Source: Triatoma infestans (taxonomy: Eukaryota > Arthropoda > Insecta > Hemiptera > Reduviidae). Taken from it: 64,000 nt of DNA. The stretch covers positions 153,392 to 217,391 of the forward strand of contig JAAEAF010014397.1 of assembly GCA_011037195.1 (NCBI GenBank), read 5' to 3'. The notes under the pieces are model-generated. The model made no database searches and was not told the origin of the DNA. It was given only the letters and a program-made list of their open reading frames with translations. The position numbers and the translations under genes were made by a program. Shown here piece by piece: positions 44,325 to 56,995 of the stretch (position 1 is the stretch's first letter; each line of letters opens with the position of its first letter).

Positions 44325-44660
44325 TTTACTTACTCTTACCCCTGGTAAGAAGAATATGGCAATCGTGCAAAATTATCGAAATCGAGTTTTTACCGAAAGT
44401 ACGTTTTGTATGTGCTTGTGTAAAAAAAAAATTCTCAAAAACAAAAGTCGCTGGAATCTGAAACTTGAATTCCGCTTATGTGCTATTATCGCATCTAATA
44501 CAAAGATTTCGGGTAAAATCCATGAACCGGAAGATTCCTTGTTTCTTGCTCAAAAATGTTTTGCACAAAATTCCAATTTGCATCTCAGGCTACTTAAAAC
44601 AATTTTTCAACTGGACTATGGAATTAGGGTACATAATTTTTTGAAATATCTTCGTTAAAT
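44325..44660 (+). repeat. Family C repeat, truncated
   Basis: TTACTTACTCTTACCCCTGG, GAGTTTTTACCGAAAGTACG, AAACTTGAATTCCGCTTATG, AACCGGAAGATTCC. Only the outer third is present and the GT tract is nearly lost. Confidence 0.65.
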
Positions 44661-45533
44661 TAATTGTTGAAATGATAATATGCTGAAAATTAATGATACC
44701 TAATAACATAAATTGGAAAACCGTTTATTTTATTTTTTTTCTTCCATCATATAATGATAAAGATATCTCAGAATTAACTGAAAGGTTCAGTGAAATCTGA
44801 ACCTGTTGGTTCGAATAGTATGTTCGTATTCAAACAATACGGCAAGTGACTTGGGACAAAGGAATGGTGTTCGTTTACGATTATCGCCCTCTCTTACAGT
44901 TGTCTCCATCTCTTTCACCCCTCAGCTATCCAAAGTCTTCCGATTTACGACAGTTTCCTTGTGTTCACTAACCCTCTGGTGGCTAACCTCACCTTCTCTT
45001 CTTCTTGTCGACCAACTCTGCAGAGGACATTATTGGACCACCGCCTAGGCCCGCTCCAGTCTGGACAAGAACTCGTAAATTTCCTATATTAAATTTCACC
45101 CTCTTATTCCCATCTCTTCCAGTCCTGGTTTTCTCACTTCCAGTGCCTTACACACGCACGCACCTCTGAAACTTGCTCTTTGAGACACAGCCCATCCCCA
45201 ATACTCTCTCATTTACTCTTCCCCATTTAACCTTCCAAATTTCTCACTCTATCTGGCTCACTTCTATTCTCGTTTTCCTTCCAAAAAAACATATCCCCTC
45301 CCTCTAAACACCTCTAACCATGTTTCGTTTTACACCTTTATAAATGTCACCTCAACCTGCATAATGGTTATATAATATTATATACACTTGTTCACTTCTT
45401 TTGTACATTTATTTTTGGTGTATTCAGAGAAATATTTCTTATTGAATATGCATTATTTATTGTATAATCTTACTAACTTATACTTTCATTGATATTATAT
45501 TATTCATTCATTTATGGAGTTCAGGTGGTAGCG
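44661..45533. other. Pyrimidine-rich stretch
   Basis: From about 44880 to 45370 the plus strand is strongly C+T rich (ACCCTCTTATTCCCATCTCT is typical). Similar bias at 22290-22520 and 50800-51070. No reading frame with recognisable domains. Confidence 0.4.
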
Positions 45534-45755
45534 GGAAGATTAGCTAAGCGGTAGCGCATTGAGCTTGCAACGTGAATGTCCCGGGTTCGAGTCCCGCACT
45601 GCTGCCCTTAGATTTTTTCTCTCTTTCATAAACAGCTCACTGTCTGATGATAGATAATGTTGTCTGAAACCAGAGAATAGTGCCCAAAGGCCGGCAGTGC
45701 ACTGATATGACTCCGGGCTCCAATGACCTTAAATGTTGCCGCGCCCTAAAAGTCC
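45534..45755 (+). repeat. tRNA-derived SINE (family S), full length
   Basis: ATTAGCTAAGCGGTAGCGCA (box A), CCCGGGTTCGAGTCCCGCAC (exact-type box B), AAGGCCGGCAGTGCACTGAT and CCAATGACCTTAAATGTTGC. Confidence 0.83.
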
Positions 45756-46559
45756 CTGTTGGTTCGCTTTCCAAAATTAGTTTATTTTTTTCCAAAAGAG
45801 GTTGTTTATCTCCTTAATTTAATTTATACAGAACTCAAGTGAAAATCTTTTCATACCTTTCCTATTAAGAATCCATTAAATAAATCAGCCAACGAGATAG
45901 TGACATACCAGACAAAGGTAAAATAATTCACTTCTGAATCTTGCCACTAGTAAATGTAGGATTTTACGAAATTAGTAAGTGAAATAATAAATCTTCAAAC
46001 AATATTTACTTAATTTCTTATGAATAGAGATTCTTTTCTTGATTCATTTTTTTTGTCATCGACTGGTATCGGGTATTCACCATTTTTAGAATATCTTGAA
46101 TTTGTAATATTATATATTCTTATTACTTCTTCAGCAGCGGCACTGATAACATAGTTCTTTTCTCTTGCAGAAGATAAAACTAATTATGATTTATACTGAA
46201 TAACTGAGAAGCCCTAAGCAACTTCAGGTGTCGACTGGTTCCAGTTTAAGCTTTTTCGCAAGGATTTTCGTATAAATAGAAAGCGATTTCGCTATTTAAA
46301 TCAATCTTTAAGCCCCTCTAACGCTTCCGAGTTCACGCCAACGCGTGTATATTTTGGTCCGTGCCGGTCTGTATATCTTTCTTCAGCACCTTTACATACA
46401 GTCCACTTATATTTATATTTTAAGTAATCCACTTAATTTTTATATTTTTTATAATACTTATTTATCACATTTTGAATATTCCTTATCTAGTTTGCATCTT
46501 AAATATTATATTATTCTATTGATTCTGCTTCGTTGATTAATTTAAGATTATTTTACTTT

Positions 46560-47050
46560 AACCGTTTTATTGCATCAAAATTGCAGCTTGTGTTGCTGCT
46601 TAAATTTCACGTTTGCATCAAACAGTGACACACAAGAAAGAAAGGGTATACCCGTTCTGCACCCGAACGATGTTCGATCGTCTTTGCAAAAGCGTCACCT
46701 CTGCCCTGCATCACCACTTAGATACTTTCCTTCTGAAAAGAAAGGAAGGAACTGCGTTCCCTCAAGTAATCGCGTCTTTACGCGAGATTGTTGACGCTGA
46801 CTTCGCGGCGTTTTAAGCCGCATTGAGGTATTCCTCGAGGCTGACCCGCTCCCTGAGGGCCATTCCGAACAGTATGTGTTGAACGAAACCCAACAAGTAC
46901 AGCTTTTCACCAACAAATTGTCTGCACATATGCCGAAGCTCAGCTTCCCCCCACAGCACCTCCCGCCCTTTCAACGCACCCTCCTTCGTCCCGTCTCCCA
47001 ACAGTCCCACACTTCGAGGGCAATTACCAATACTGATTTATTTTAAAGAT
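46560..47050 (+). other. GC-richer coding-like island, unknown
   Basis: A plus frame at 46613-46816 reads MHQTVTHKKERVYPFCTRTM and KRKEGTAFPQVIASLREIV, then stops. A minus frame overlaps at 46813-47010. The composition contrasts with AT-rich flanks, so this may be a fragment of an unrecognised element (for example an LTR element gag). No domain recognised. Confidence 0.3.
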
Positions 47051-47349
47051 ACCTTCACCGCTCTCGTAATTGACCAACCAGACTTGTCCGATGTGGAACG
47101 CCTCCATTACCTGTGCCTGCGCTAAGGCCGTATTCTTCAATCACTATAAGTCACAACAGTCTGATGGCTTTAATGACAATGTTTGTACAATTGAGTTTCC
47201 TTTTAAATCTTAGAGTTCCTTTTTAATCTCTTTCGCTCCTTTAATGCTTATATGATACCTTTCATTCGGTCCGATAAGATATTACCAGTGAAACTAAAAG
47301 AAATAGTGGATATTTAAGATTTTTTTTTGTTTTTTTTTTGCGTATCAAC

Positions 47350-47522
47350 CCGAAGTCATTGGCTCCAGAATCCTTCACAATGCAATCCCGTCTTCCGGGT
47401 ATGTTCTCTCATCATAAACTGCTTATTGCCTAACTGTGAGCTGCAGAGGGCCCTGGGGAAAGAAAATGTTAGACTACCTGGGCCCGAATCCGGAACTTCC
47501 TCATAAAAATCCAACTGTATGA
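47350..47522 (-). repeat. tRNA-derived SINE (family S), diverged, minus
   Basis: AGTCATTGGCTCCAGAATCC, GTATGTTCTCTCATCATAAA, TGAGCTGCAGAGGGCCCTGG and GGCCCGAATCCGGAACTTCC follow the minus-strand order of the family with many changes. It abuts the hammerhead-like repeat, as at 13.38 kb. Confidence 0.65.
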
Positions 47523-47524
47523 GT

Positions 47525-47665
47525 GTGTAAACTGAATTTGCTCTGTGCTAGTCTGTGTTGTCACACTGTCTGAAAAACGCATCCTGAAGATGAGTGAACG
47601 CCCGAAACCGGTCGATGACCACAAAATGAAGCAGGCTACCACGGAAAATGTCTCCGACGTAACAT
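47525..47665 (+). ncRNA. Hammerhead-ribozyme-like motif, family 1
   Basis: CATC then CTGAAGA (47584-47590, fits CUGANGA), hairpin region GAGTGAACGCCC, GAAA (47604-47607), CCGGTC (47608-47613), GATG (pairs with CATC). ACCGGT is self-complementary. Flanks GCTCTGTGCTAGTCTGTGTT and GAAGCAGGCTACCACGGAAA are shared with the other family-1 copies. Confidence 0.62.
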
Positions 47666-49282
47666 TTCTCTTCGCCGTTTAGTTCTTGCCTCATATTGAA
47701 GTTCCCCACTCTTTAATTTATTATTAAAACAATAATTATCTTCTTAAATTCTTAAATTATTAAATAATTCGCTCATTCCACTCTTATTTATGATATGTTG
47801 GATTATTTCAATTATTGTTACTTTTGTTTCTTAAAACAATAATTCAAATTTTATAATTATTCTAATTGATAATTTTTCTTTTAACCAAAATGTTGACGAT
47901 GAAATTTCAAATGTAATCGATATTGATATTTGTAATTGTATATTTATGTCTTGACTAAATTTTATTGATATCTTATAATCCTAGATTTTAAATCCATAAA
48001 ACGTAAAAGTATAACCTAATATTAGTTTAGGTTGTAGTTTACGACCTACAATAAAACTATATAATATATCTGTTGCCCTGGTTGTTTTTATATATGGTGA
48101 TTACAAAAGGGGTTTTATTGGGCTACCTGTCTCCCATTGGTACTAATAAAAGTCATGGACAATTTTATATTACATGTGTAATATAATAAATTATTAAAGT
48201 ATTATGTGAATGCATTTCTTATTACTGAAATATTTCTCTAACTTTATTCACTTCTTATATTTATTATTGAGTTTCTACTATCTCGAATCAGTACACTTCT
48301 AACTTATTTATGCCTGTATTGGAAAAAGGCCTCTCTGACCCCATCTTTCAAAGCTGCCAATGGGTCTTCTTTCTTTAATAATAGTCCTATCTAGACTAAT
48401 TTTTAACTGCCAAGAACCATTTCCAGAATATCTTCCCATAGCATCCAATCTAGTTGCTCTACTAAAAGGATTTCACACCATGCTCTGTCCCACAAACCCC
48501 AGCAATAGCAAATAGCTCAATAACAACGAGAACAGAAGACAGTTTTCATATAAGATGTAGTTGTCAACCCCATCTCTGTTTATTCAGGTGGAATTAATGC
48601 AAGCCAATGGTCCTTCAACAAATTACCAGATCATTCACAAGCATCAGGTAATTCTTCCCTTCTATTCTTCTCAAAATGTTTGGAATCAGTTATATATTTG
48701 GATAAATAAGAGATGGGTTTAATGTTTTTATATCATTTTCTCAAATCATAATATGAATCAGTGATCTTGATGGAATCAAGTGGACTTGAACCATTCTTCA
48801 GGGCTTTTGTGCCCCAGCATAAAAGATATATAAACATTTCTTACACGATCACTTCCAATAAACATTTTTTATATCTAGTACAATGGATGTATGCAGCTAT
48901 TTTACACATCGTAACTCTTGGCTGTAGCAAATACACCTACACACATTTCCACTTACTCGATTAGTGTACGACTGCTTTATAAATTTCTATATATTCCAGC
49001 AATTTTTTCAAAATGTTGTCTTTATGAATAGCCACTTTTTTTTAAACTTTTTAATGATATGAATTATTTTTTCAATCTGGTTTATTCTAATTCCTTGATA
49101 ACGCTAACTATGTAGAATTAAATGATTTCTTTTTCAGTAAAATCGGACTAAGTCTTGAAGTCCAGCAATGTAAATGATAACCTGGAGATCTTTTACAAAT
49201 TTCTAAATAAAAATTCAAGATGCGATTCATTCCTAAATATACTCGTTCCTTATAATTACCGTATTTGGTTTTCTAAGGAAAT
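47666..49282. other. AT-rich stretch without recognised genes
   Basis: No coding or repeat signature seen on either strand. Confidence 0.4.
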
Positions 49283-49530
49283 AATCAAACTTGAGACTTG
49301 GGAGTAAAGTTGAGCCATGACCAATCATTCAGGAGTCATATTGAGAAGGATTGTAGAGATTTGGGCTTCATTTTGAGACACTCTCGAGATCTTAGTGATT
49401 CCAAAGCCATGATGGCTGTCTACAGCTCATTTATAAGAAACATTTATGGCGTATGCATCTGTAATATGGAGACCATACTGAAAAAGGATGCCACTAGAAT
49501 TTTGAGAATTCTGCTATTTTTAACGTAAAA
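49283..49530 (+). pseudogene. Non-LTR retrotransposon RT thumb fragment
   Basis: Reads LGVKLSHDQSFRSHIEKDC, RDLGFILRHSRDLSDSKAMM and AVYSSFIRNIYG. This is the DLGV-x-FD...F-x-HI...LGFI-x-R...L-x-LY-x-SLVRS block downstream of the RT palm in Jockey/CR1-type LINEs. Nothing else of the element remains. A different lineage from the minus-strand copy next to it. Confidence 0.65.
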
Positions 49531-49559
49531 TAATTCATGTTTTCATTGTTACACACGAT

Positions 49560-50360
49560 AGACAGATAGATAAAAGCTTTATTATAAATTTACAAATATG
49601 TACAATAATAATAAATAGATGTTCCAATGTGCATTAACATTATAACCTCCCTACATTGTATAGTAATTTTTGGGATAAGGCGAGGTACAATATGCAGGGA
49701 AAAAGGGGAAAAACCTGCAGCTTTAGGAAAAATATTACGAGAGGATGTGTTTCAGTCTTTGATGCCTGTAATGTATGGCAGAGTGTATTAACATGACAGT
49801 CTAGAGTGGAGAGGAGTTTCAGGAGACGATTTTGGATGAAAGAATAAACTGGGGTTACTAAAAATTTTACGTGAATTAGGTCGATTTTTGTGTGTCGTGG
49901 TGAGTCAGTCGCAAGTCTTAGGAATTTGTTCTGAGTTACCTGAAGTTTTTTGATGTTACTGTTACTAGTCACACTCCAGGCGAAGGAAGCGTAATGTAAC
50001 ATCATGTCTGATTGCTACTTTGTACAGTAGGAGTTTGTTTTGTGTGGTCATTTTCGAGTCGCGTGACAGTAACGGGAAGAGTAGTCTTATAGTCATTTTT
50101 CCAGAATTCACTTTGTCTTGTACGTGGGTCGTGAAGTTCAATTTGTTGTCCAGAGTTATTGCGAGGTAGTTGACATTGTTAGTGCAAGGGATCAAGGTAT
50201 TGTTGTGTTTAATGTAACTGTTGAATGCAGGTCTACGTTTAGTAAACAGTATGGCGTTTGTTTTGTCGTGATTTATTTTCATTTTTCATTTAGTGCAGTA
50301 TTTTGTCAGTGTGTCTATTGTAGAAGTATGTCTGTTAGTGATAGTATCAATTCTCCATGA
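49560..50360 (-). pseudogene. Jockey-like non-LTR retrotransposon, 5'-truncated
   Basis: Minus strand: WRIDTITNRHTSTIDTLTKY, CTK-stop-KMKINHDKTNAILFTKRRP, NYLAITLDNKLNFTTHV, IRLLFPLLSRDS, LLLYKVAIR, a frame change near 50000, then SFAWSVTSNSNIKKLQVTQ, NKFLRLATDSPRHTKIDLIH. The 3' end has AATAAA near 49585 and a repeat-rich tail. One internal TGA and one frameshift. Truncated just after the catalytic box. Same family as the copy at 54.6-55.8 kb. Confidence 0.82.
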
Positions 50361-51361
50361 TGATGATGTTACACATGAGATTACCATAATTAAAGTTGAA
50401 AGCTATAAATTTTCCTTGTTTTAATTAACTTGAAATATAAGTTTTTGCAACTAATTTCTCAGTTTTTAAAGACCCTCTGGCGAATGTGTAGTGTGTTTCA
50501 ATAATCATATTTTGATGAAATGATGATTTCATTTAAGATAACATTCATATAACAGATATTCAAAACTTTTCAATGTACTTTTATTTGTTTATGAAACAAA
50601 GGTTCGACTGGCTGACTGAGGTCGAGTTATTCTCTATGTGGAAACAGTTGCAACAAAACAACGGCTGGCAGTTTGCGGCAGAAGCAAGTAACTAATCCAG
50701 AGGCTTGTTGTGTGTCCTCCCCGAGGGGGGGAGGCCAAGCTTGCCAGAGAGATTACGGCGGGGTGTTGTTGAAGTTTCTCCACCATGTTGGACAATATCC
50801 ATTAGGATAATGGCTCTCCCTCTCACTCCTCTCAGCACTCTTTACGTTTACTCGCTTTCTCTTAAGTCTCTCGTGCTATTCTCTTAAACCCCAAACCATT
50901 CTTTCTTACTGTCTACATCTCTTGTTCCGTTCCTACATTCGATACATAATTCATACCCGGCTATTTAGGCGCCACCTCGTGGTGTTACTTCAAACCTGGA
51001 TTATTTCAAACTCATCCACCTCTATACTCTTTCACTTTCTTACCCATCATTTGACTCTTTAATGTAGCTCATTCGCAAAACAGCTCGTAATATGTCGGCA
51101 ACATTCACGTCCCGTTAGGTGTAGTGAACTGTATCACGTGTGCTATATGCATGCTAAAACATGCTTGCTGGTTTAGGCATATGTTGTTATTTCCAAGTAA
51201 GTTTCTTTAGAATGTGAACTTACTGCAGAATAATTCATTAACCACAACTCCTTTGTGGTATGCGTGAAGGGTAACGTTTTTACGTTCTTATGTTAACGAT
51301 CCTAACAACAAAACATGTAGGATATTAGAGGTGAAAAGTTTGTTTTTACCAACATACTACG

Positions 51362-51393
<32 letters not shown>

Positions 51394-52484
51394 AAAAGTT
51401 TAGGGAAGTGTGTAACCTTATATAAGAAAATATAAGCAGTATCAATAAAGAGTTTAGAATATATTGATAACACTACATTACGCAATTTTTTCCACTTTTT
51501 TTTTTTTTTTTATATACAAAATTTCCATGTTCCATTTTCCTGAAATTGACATATCATCGCCATCTGGTGATAAACTATGAAAATCGCTTGATAATAAATG
51601 GTTGGATTGTTTTATTTTACAGCTTCATTGTTTCATATTTAAAGTGTAATGCGCTATAAATAGCTTGCTCTTTATTTTAAACGCTAGAATACAAGGATGA
51701 AACTGTTATGATGTTGATATTGAAATCATTCTTACACTCTACTAATTGGCTTTATCATTTAAAAAATGTGAAAATAAATTGGTGTAAGATTTGTTGTTGA
51801 TCGCATCTAAAAAGACATGTTTTTGGGGTGGGGGAATTTAATCTATGTGCATCCTTTACGAAAAATAAATCCTTTGAATAAAATAAATTACACTTTTATA
51901 TTTTTGTATTTAATAAATTTGTTGCGAATAATTAGAACTTGATGGATTACATAAGAGTAGTCTGTGTACAATCGGTGTAGTTATCATTGGAGCGTGCGTG
52001 GGTGTCCAAATTTTAGACTGATATGCATTGAATTGGAATTAACGCTTGAATGGTCAAACAATGTCCATTGTGAGTCCCCTCCCTCCTATTAAAAAGGAAC
52101 ATCAATCCACTGAGCAGAACAAATAAGAAAGAAATGATATAAAAATCTAATTGAAGAGTATAAAACAAAGCATGTTATTTGCTTATTTGTTTACAAATGT
52201 ATTAGATAAATTCTTTCCTAGTCCCTGTTTCTACCTATTTCTTTTTATATTGGAGAGCACTGGTTATTGGAGAGCTGTTGTTTTTGTTGCTTTTAGAATT
52301 AAAGCAATATTACTCTGATTTTAGAAATAGTAATTGAAATGGATGGAATGCCTGACGATTTGTTGTGAATGTTTTCGTTGAAATAACAAAGCAACAATCG
52401 ATTTATAAAGATTCTCTTCTCAAATTCCATATCTTTTTCTTGAATTATTATAGCTAAAGAATTATGATAAAGCTGGATAATTGA
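50361..52484. other. Stretch without recognised genes
   Basis: 50690-51070 is GC-richer and pyrimidine-biased. A (TA)n run lies at about 51363-51389. No element recognised. Confidence 0.4.
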
Positions 52485-53525
52485 AAAAAAAAAAAAAAAA
52501 TCTTGTGTGAAACACTCACACAACTTTCTCTGACTCCAGTTTTCAAAATTGTAATTGACAAATTTTTTAGATAGTGTACCAAATTTAATGAACTTCGTCG
52601 GAGTTTGTTGAAATTCAACGAAAACTGAAAAACTGTTCAGTAAAAGCGCACTTCCGGTTTACTAATTTTCTTGGAACTTGGAATTTTAGCAATCTATTTA
52701 TTTATAATTAATTTTGTTTGGATGGTAGAATTGTATAATCAACTATCATAGAGTAAGATATGTATGATAGCACTTTAGAGTAAAATATAAGCCCATCCCT
52801 CCCTCCAAAACCCCTTAAATGACTTTACCAGGAGAAATGCTTCAAATAAAAGTTGTAGAGAGCTACAACTTTTATTTGTAGCATTTATAGCACTATACAC
52901 TTATATGTGTAGTTCACATTTCTGGTATAAAGAAAATCGTTGTAGCCGTTTTCGAGAAAATACCAGAAAACTGAAAAATACATTTCAGTAAAAACGCGAT
53001 TTTTTCAAACTCGGAATTTCAGCAACATATTTAATTCTAATTAATATTATTTAGATGGCAGAATTGTATAGCAAACTGAAATAGCCACTTTAGAGGAAAA
53101 ACCTAACCTCACCCCTTCCCAAAAAGTGCCCATTAATGAATTTTTCCAAAGAAATGTTTTAAATAAAAGTTGTTGATCTTCGTATGTGTAGTTGATATAT
53201 TAAGTTTGATGAAAAACGTCGGAGCCATTTTTGAGAAAAAAATCGCAAAAAAGTTGAAAAACTATTTAATAAAGTGGTACTTCCGGTTGAGGAATTTGAA
53301 GATGACTTGCTGTCGGATCCCATGGTGATACCTAAACTGAATATCAAGTTGAAACATTCTACGATTTTTTTGTTTTTAAGCTATGCTGTTCACATACACA
53401 TACAGACACACACGCACAGAGACTATTTTCTAAAAACTACTTTTTTGGGACTCAGGGGACTTCAAAACGGATATTTCGGCACGATTACAATACTTCCTCT
53501 TACTAGGAGTAAGAGAAAGTTAATT
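52485..53525 (-). repeat. Family C repeat, full length, with an internal hairpin
   Basis: Left end TCTTGTGTGAAACACTCACA then ACTTTCTCTGACTCCAG after a poly-A run. Right end CTTACTAGGAGTAAGAGAAAG, which also folds as a small hairpin. Two internal units. Inside, AAATAAAAGTTGTAG and CTACAACTTTTATTT (52844-52881) form a local palindrome that other copies lack. Confidence 0.88.
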
Positions 53526-54510
53526 ATACATAGGTACTAAATGTAACCAATCTATTATCCTACTAGATGCGTCTCCGTGGCTAATCTTTGCTTCTATATA
53601 CTTTCTTTAATCGCCTAAAATACATGAGAATGTATGCCCTAAAAGTGAGTGTGTCTACTTTGTTAAATTAGAGTTTGGCTTGGTTGCCTAACCTAAGAAT
53701 GCTCTAAAAAGGGCTCAATATCTTGAGGCCAATTTAGAAAGCTGTAATCAGTAGTAGATGTCAGAAATCCGGCTTGACAGAAAACCGAACAGCGACACTT
53801 CTTACAATTCTTGATATGAAAAGACTGTAACATTTTAGTTCAGTGAAAGATTAGAGTCAAAAAGTTGCATACATGGTGCGTACTTTTGCAGGCACTTAGT
53901 CTAGTGCCTGAATATTTGGGACTGTCAGCGTAAGTAAGCGTTTTTATATTGACATTTCTGTAACGATCTCTCAGAAGTAGCTATTTTATTCCCGGAATAT
54001 GACATAAAACTAAGGGTAAGGTCATGGGAATTGAGCCACTTTTTTTTTTTTGTAAAAGTTGAGAAAAAGAAAAGCAATTTCCAATAATGAAATCATAATA
54101 AGTAAATAACACATCTTGTAAAATTATTTTTAATTATTTTTATGACATTGTTCACTGACAAAAACAGACTTTATGTAAAAATCTTATTCATTATGAAAAC
54201 ATGAAAATCAAAAAGATAAAATATGTAAATAGAACATATTAATTTAAAAATATTAATGTTAAATACTACATTATTTGTAAATGTTCGTTGACAAAAAGTG
54301 AATTGACAGTGAGGTTAAATTTTGAATTATTGTGAGGTTAATTAGTATTTCCAAGTTTTCGAAGATTTTTTTTTTTTGACTGGAATGTACAATAAGTAGA
54401 TAAAAGATTTTTGTCGAAAGTCATACATTGATTTTCAATGTATGGGATGTAATAAATTATATTAATGTGTTGTTTATAAAGAGAAAACTTTTAAATAATA
54501 TAAAATATTA
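53526..54510. other. Spacer, nothing recognised
   Basis: AT-rich. No coding or repeat signal identified. Confidence 0.4.
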
Positions 54511-54514
54511 TCTG

Positions 54515-54625
54515 GGATTTTGTCCGTCGTTCCTGACCGTTTCGGATTTTCTTTCATCGTCAGAGTAAAGTTTTCAAATTCGTGTAGAGAATTGACTTCA
54601 ACTTAATGTTCTCGTCACGACACTT
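54515..54625 (-). ncRNA. Hammerhead-ribozyme-like motif, family 2 (single arm)
   Basis: On the minus strand CTGACGA (54563-54557), a stem II region ending AAAATCC, GAAA (54543-54540), then CGGTC. Flanks (AAATTCGTGTAGAGAATTGA, ACTTAATGTTCTCGT on the plus strand) align with the arm at 40.66-40.74 kb. Stem II is degraded. It lies just beyond the 3' end of the Jockey-like copy at 54.65 kb. Confidence 0.5.
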
Positions 54626-54649
54626 GTTGAATATAAATAAATAAAATAA

Positions 54650-55765
54650 TATTTTATTGTCAGATATTTACATATTTACAATGTTAAGTTTACCAGATTT
54701 TCATCTTTACCACTTCACCAAATTCTCTATCACGCAGTATGTATATAATTCACAGTGTGGTGCTGGGAAAAATGACAAAGAAAAAACCCAGCTCTATAGT
54801 AGTCTCTTTATTGATGTGGTGGGCATATTATATTTTTAATTCTCTTATGTTTAAAATGACAATTTGTATTGTAACATCCTATGTTTTTGATTGTTTTATT
54901 TTCACTATAAGCTGTACTAAGAAAGAAAGTTGTACATATTTCCTTTAACAATTCTTTTATAAATTCTATTTTTGTTTCTTCGTGCAAGAGTTTAATTGGC
55001 GTATATCTGGGAGCATCAATGGCAAACCTTAAAAACTTATTTTGCACCCTTTGCAATTTCTTCAGGTTGGTCTCACTCACTATACTCCAACATGGAGTAG
55101 CATAGGTCAGCACAGGTCTGACCAGAACTTTGTACAACAGTATCTTATTGCCAACACTCAGTGTAGAATGTCTATTTAGGAGAGGGAACAGTCGGAGTAT
55201 GAGAGCTTTGCTTCTTTGAACTATTGTGTTTATGTGTGGAGTAAATGTTAATGATTTGTCTAATGTGGCCCCCAAGTACTTGACAGTGGGGGCCCATTCT
55301 ATTGGTCTGTTAGCTATAGTTATCTGTTTCCGTAAAGTCGGTCGTCTTTTTGTGAAAAATATTGATTGGGTTTTTTCTGTATTTATTTTAATTTTCCATT
55401 TATGGAAGTATTTTAATAGCTTAAGGAGATTCTGTGTCAGTCTGTTAGTGATTGTGTCCGTTCGCCAAGACGACACATATAAGGCTGTGTCGTCTGCGAA
55501 GAGGGACAACAAAACATTGTCTTTAACTGGTATGTCATTAAGGAAAATAGTGAAAAGTACCGGCCCAAGGACAAGAACCCTGAGGAACTCCTGACACTAG
55601 ACCCTTTCTGTTAGAGAGAATATCACCTACTTGAACCTGGAAGGTTCTGTCAGCAAGGTAAAATTGTACCAGACTCACAACATAAGCCGGAAAATCGTAA
55701 GTTATCATTTTATAGAGAAGGCCTACATGCCATACTTGTTGAATCAATGTCGGATAAAATCCTAG
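54650..55765 (-). pseudogene. Jockey-like non-LTR retrotransposon, 5'-truncated, little damaged
   Basis: Minus strand: VWHVGLLYKMITYDFPAYVV, FYLADRTFQVQVGDILSNRK, LVSGVPQGS (one-base frame change at about 55567), then 234 uninterrupted codons: LSLFADDTALYVSSWRTDTI (intact FADD), KWKIKINTEKTQSIFFTKRR, VKYLGATLDKSLTFTPHI, LFPLLNRHSTLSVGNKILLY, VLTYATPCWSIVSETNLKKL and NKFLRFAIDAPRYTPIKLLH. The end is at 54808, then a TGTAAATATGTAAATATC-type tail and AATAAA. Truncated near the FD-x-VWH block. The best-preserved copy of this family in the window. Confidence 0.87.
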
Positions 55766-56995
55766 ATGTTATCCTAGCATTGCAGACCCAACCTCATATT
55801 CAAAAAAATGTTTATTTAATTTTTGTTGGGTTCACTTTTCAGCCTGGTACAAAGGCGTAAAAAAAAAAAAACGTTTCGCCAAACATTTTTCACCTTCTTC
55901 GGAGAATTCTACCTCCCCCCCCCCCCAAAAAAAGTAAAAAATAATTATATTGAAAAAAATTAATTAATGACTGAAAATTATAAACAAGAAAAGTCTTTTT
56001 TCTTTTTTAACTCATTGCTCCCGGCCGAATAACCAACAACATTGAAAATTTCAAACGTTAAATTAAGGGCCAACAAAACACTTCATATATTATTTTAACT
56101 TTAAAATACCAGAGAGAATGGTTAGGTGATCAGTAAACATTTGCAATAGAATAATAAAGTAATGAAATACACTGTAGTTAGAAAGGACGCTTTATAAATT
56201 AATTTTATGAAGTGGGTTTTCCTTTAAGACTGCGGCAATCATTGTTTTGCATTCAATACATTTCCCCTTCCTCCTTGAGAAGTTGGGAAATGTCAAAGTT
56301 TGCTTTAACGTTGATTGTATTTACTGCATCAATTAATTGAATACTATTTAATGTCTAAAAGTGGATACTATCTTATTCACAGATTAAGAAAACAATTACT
56401 TTTTTTTATTCTCTTTTTAATTGGAATCCTCAACTTATTTACAATAATTATGTTTTATTTAATATTGGTTTAGATTATTTGAGCAGGTTTCACTATCAAA
56501 GTTTTGATTTCAAATATTTATTAATCAAAATTTAAACATAAACTTTGTGGTTTGATTATTTGTTCTAAAATAGAAAAGCAAAAGTTTTGTAAAAATTGGA
56601 TGAAACACTTAATCTTTAGATATATTAATTACATTAAATTAATTACTTAGCCAATTCAACTTAGTCTTATTGGTGCTAAATAAATCTAAATTGGCACTTA
56701 CAATGTAAACATTTTATCTCCTTTTGTAGATATTCAAATTAAATTGAATAGATTCATTAATTGAAAATAAATTAACAGACAGAGAGTGTTAACCGAGTGT
56801 TAATTAGAAATTAAAGTTCAAAGCAAAAACATAAAAACCCTCTTATCATGACAGTTTGGAAAACCTTTATCCATTATCACGGCCACCGAAAAACTGCGAA
56901 TTGTGAAAAATCACACACTAAAATTCCCTCATTTGTTACTCAGCCAGTTTGCGATTCTGGATTTTATTCTGGACAATTTCTATTTAACAAATGAT
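55766..56995. other. AT-rich stretch
   Basis: Contains poly-A (55859-55872) and poly-C (55916-55926) runs. A weak hammerhead-like string on the minus strand at 55873-55912 was not accepted. No gene recognised. Confidence 0.4.

Noticed and set aside
46050..46100. Degenerate GAAACCGGTC-like string near 46.07 kb (also 24.19 kb)
   Set aside because: Only the GAAA/stem III side is recognisable and the CUGANGA core is not convincing.
55873..55912. Further hammerhead-like string on the minus strand
   Set aside because: CCGAAGA replaces CUGANGA and stem II does not pair well. Kept out of the feature list.
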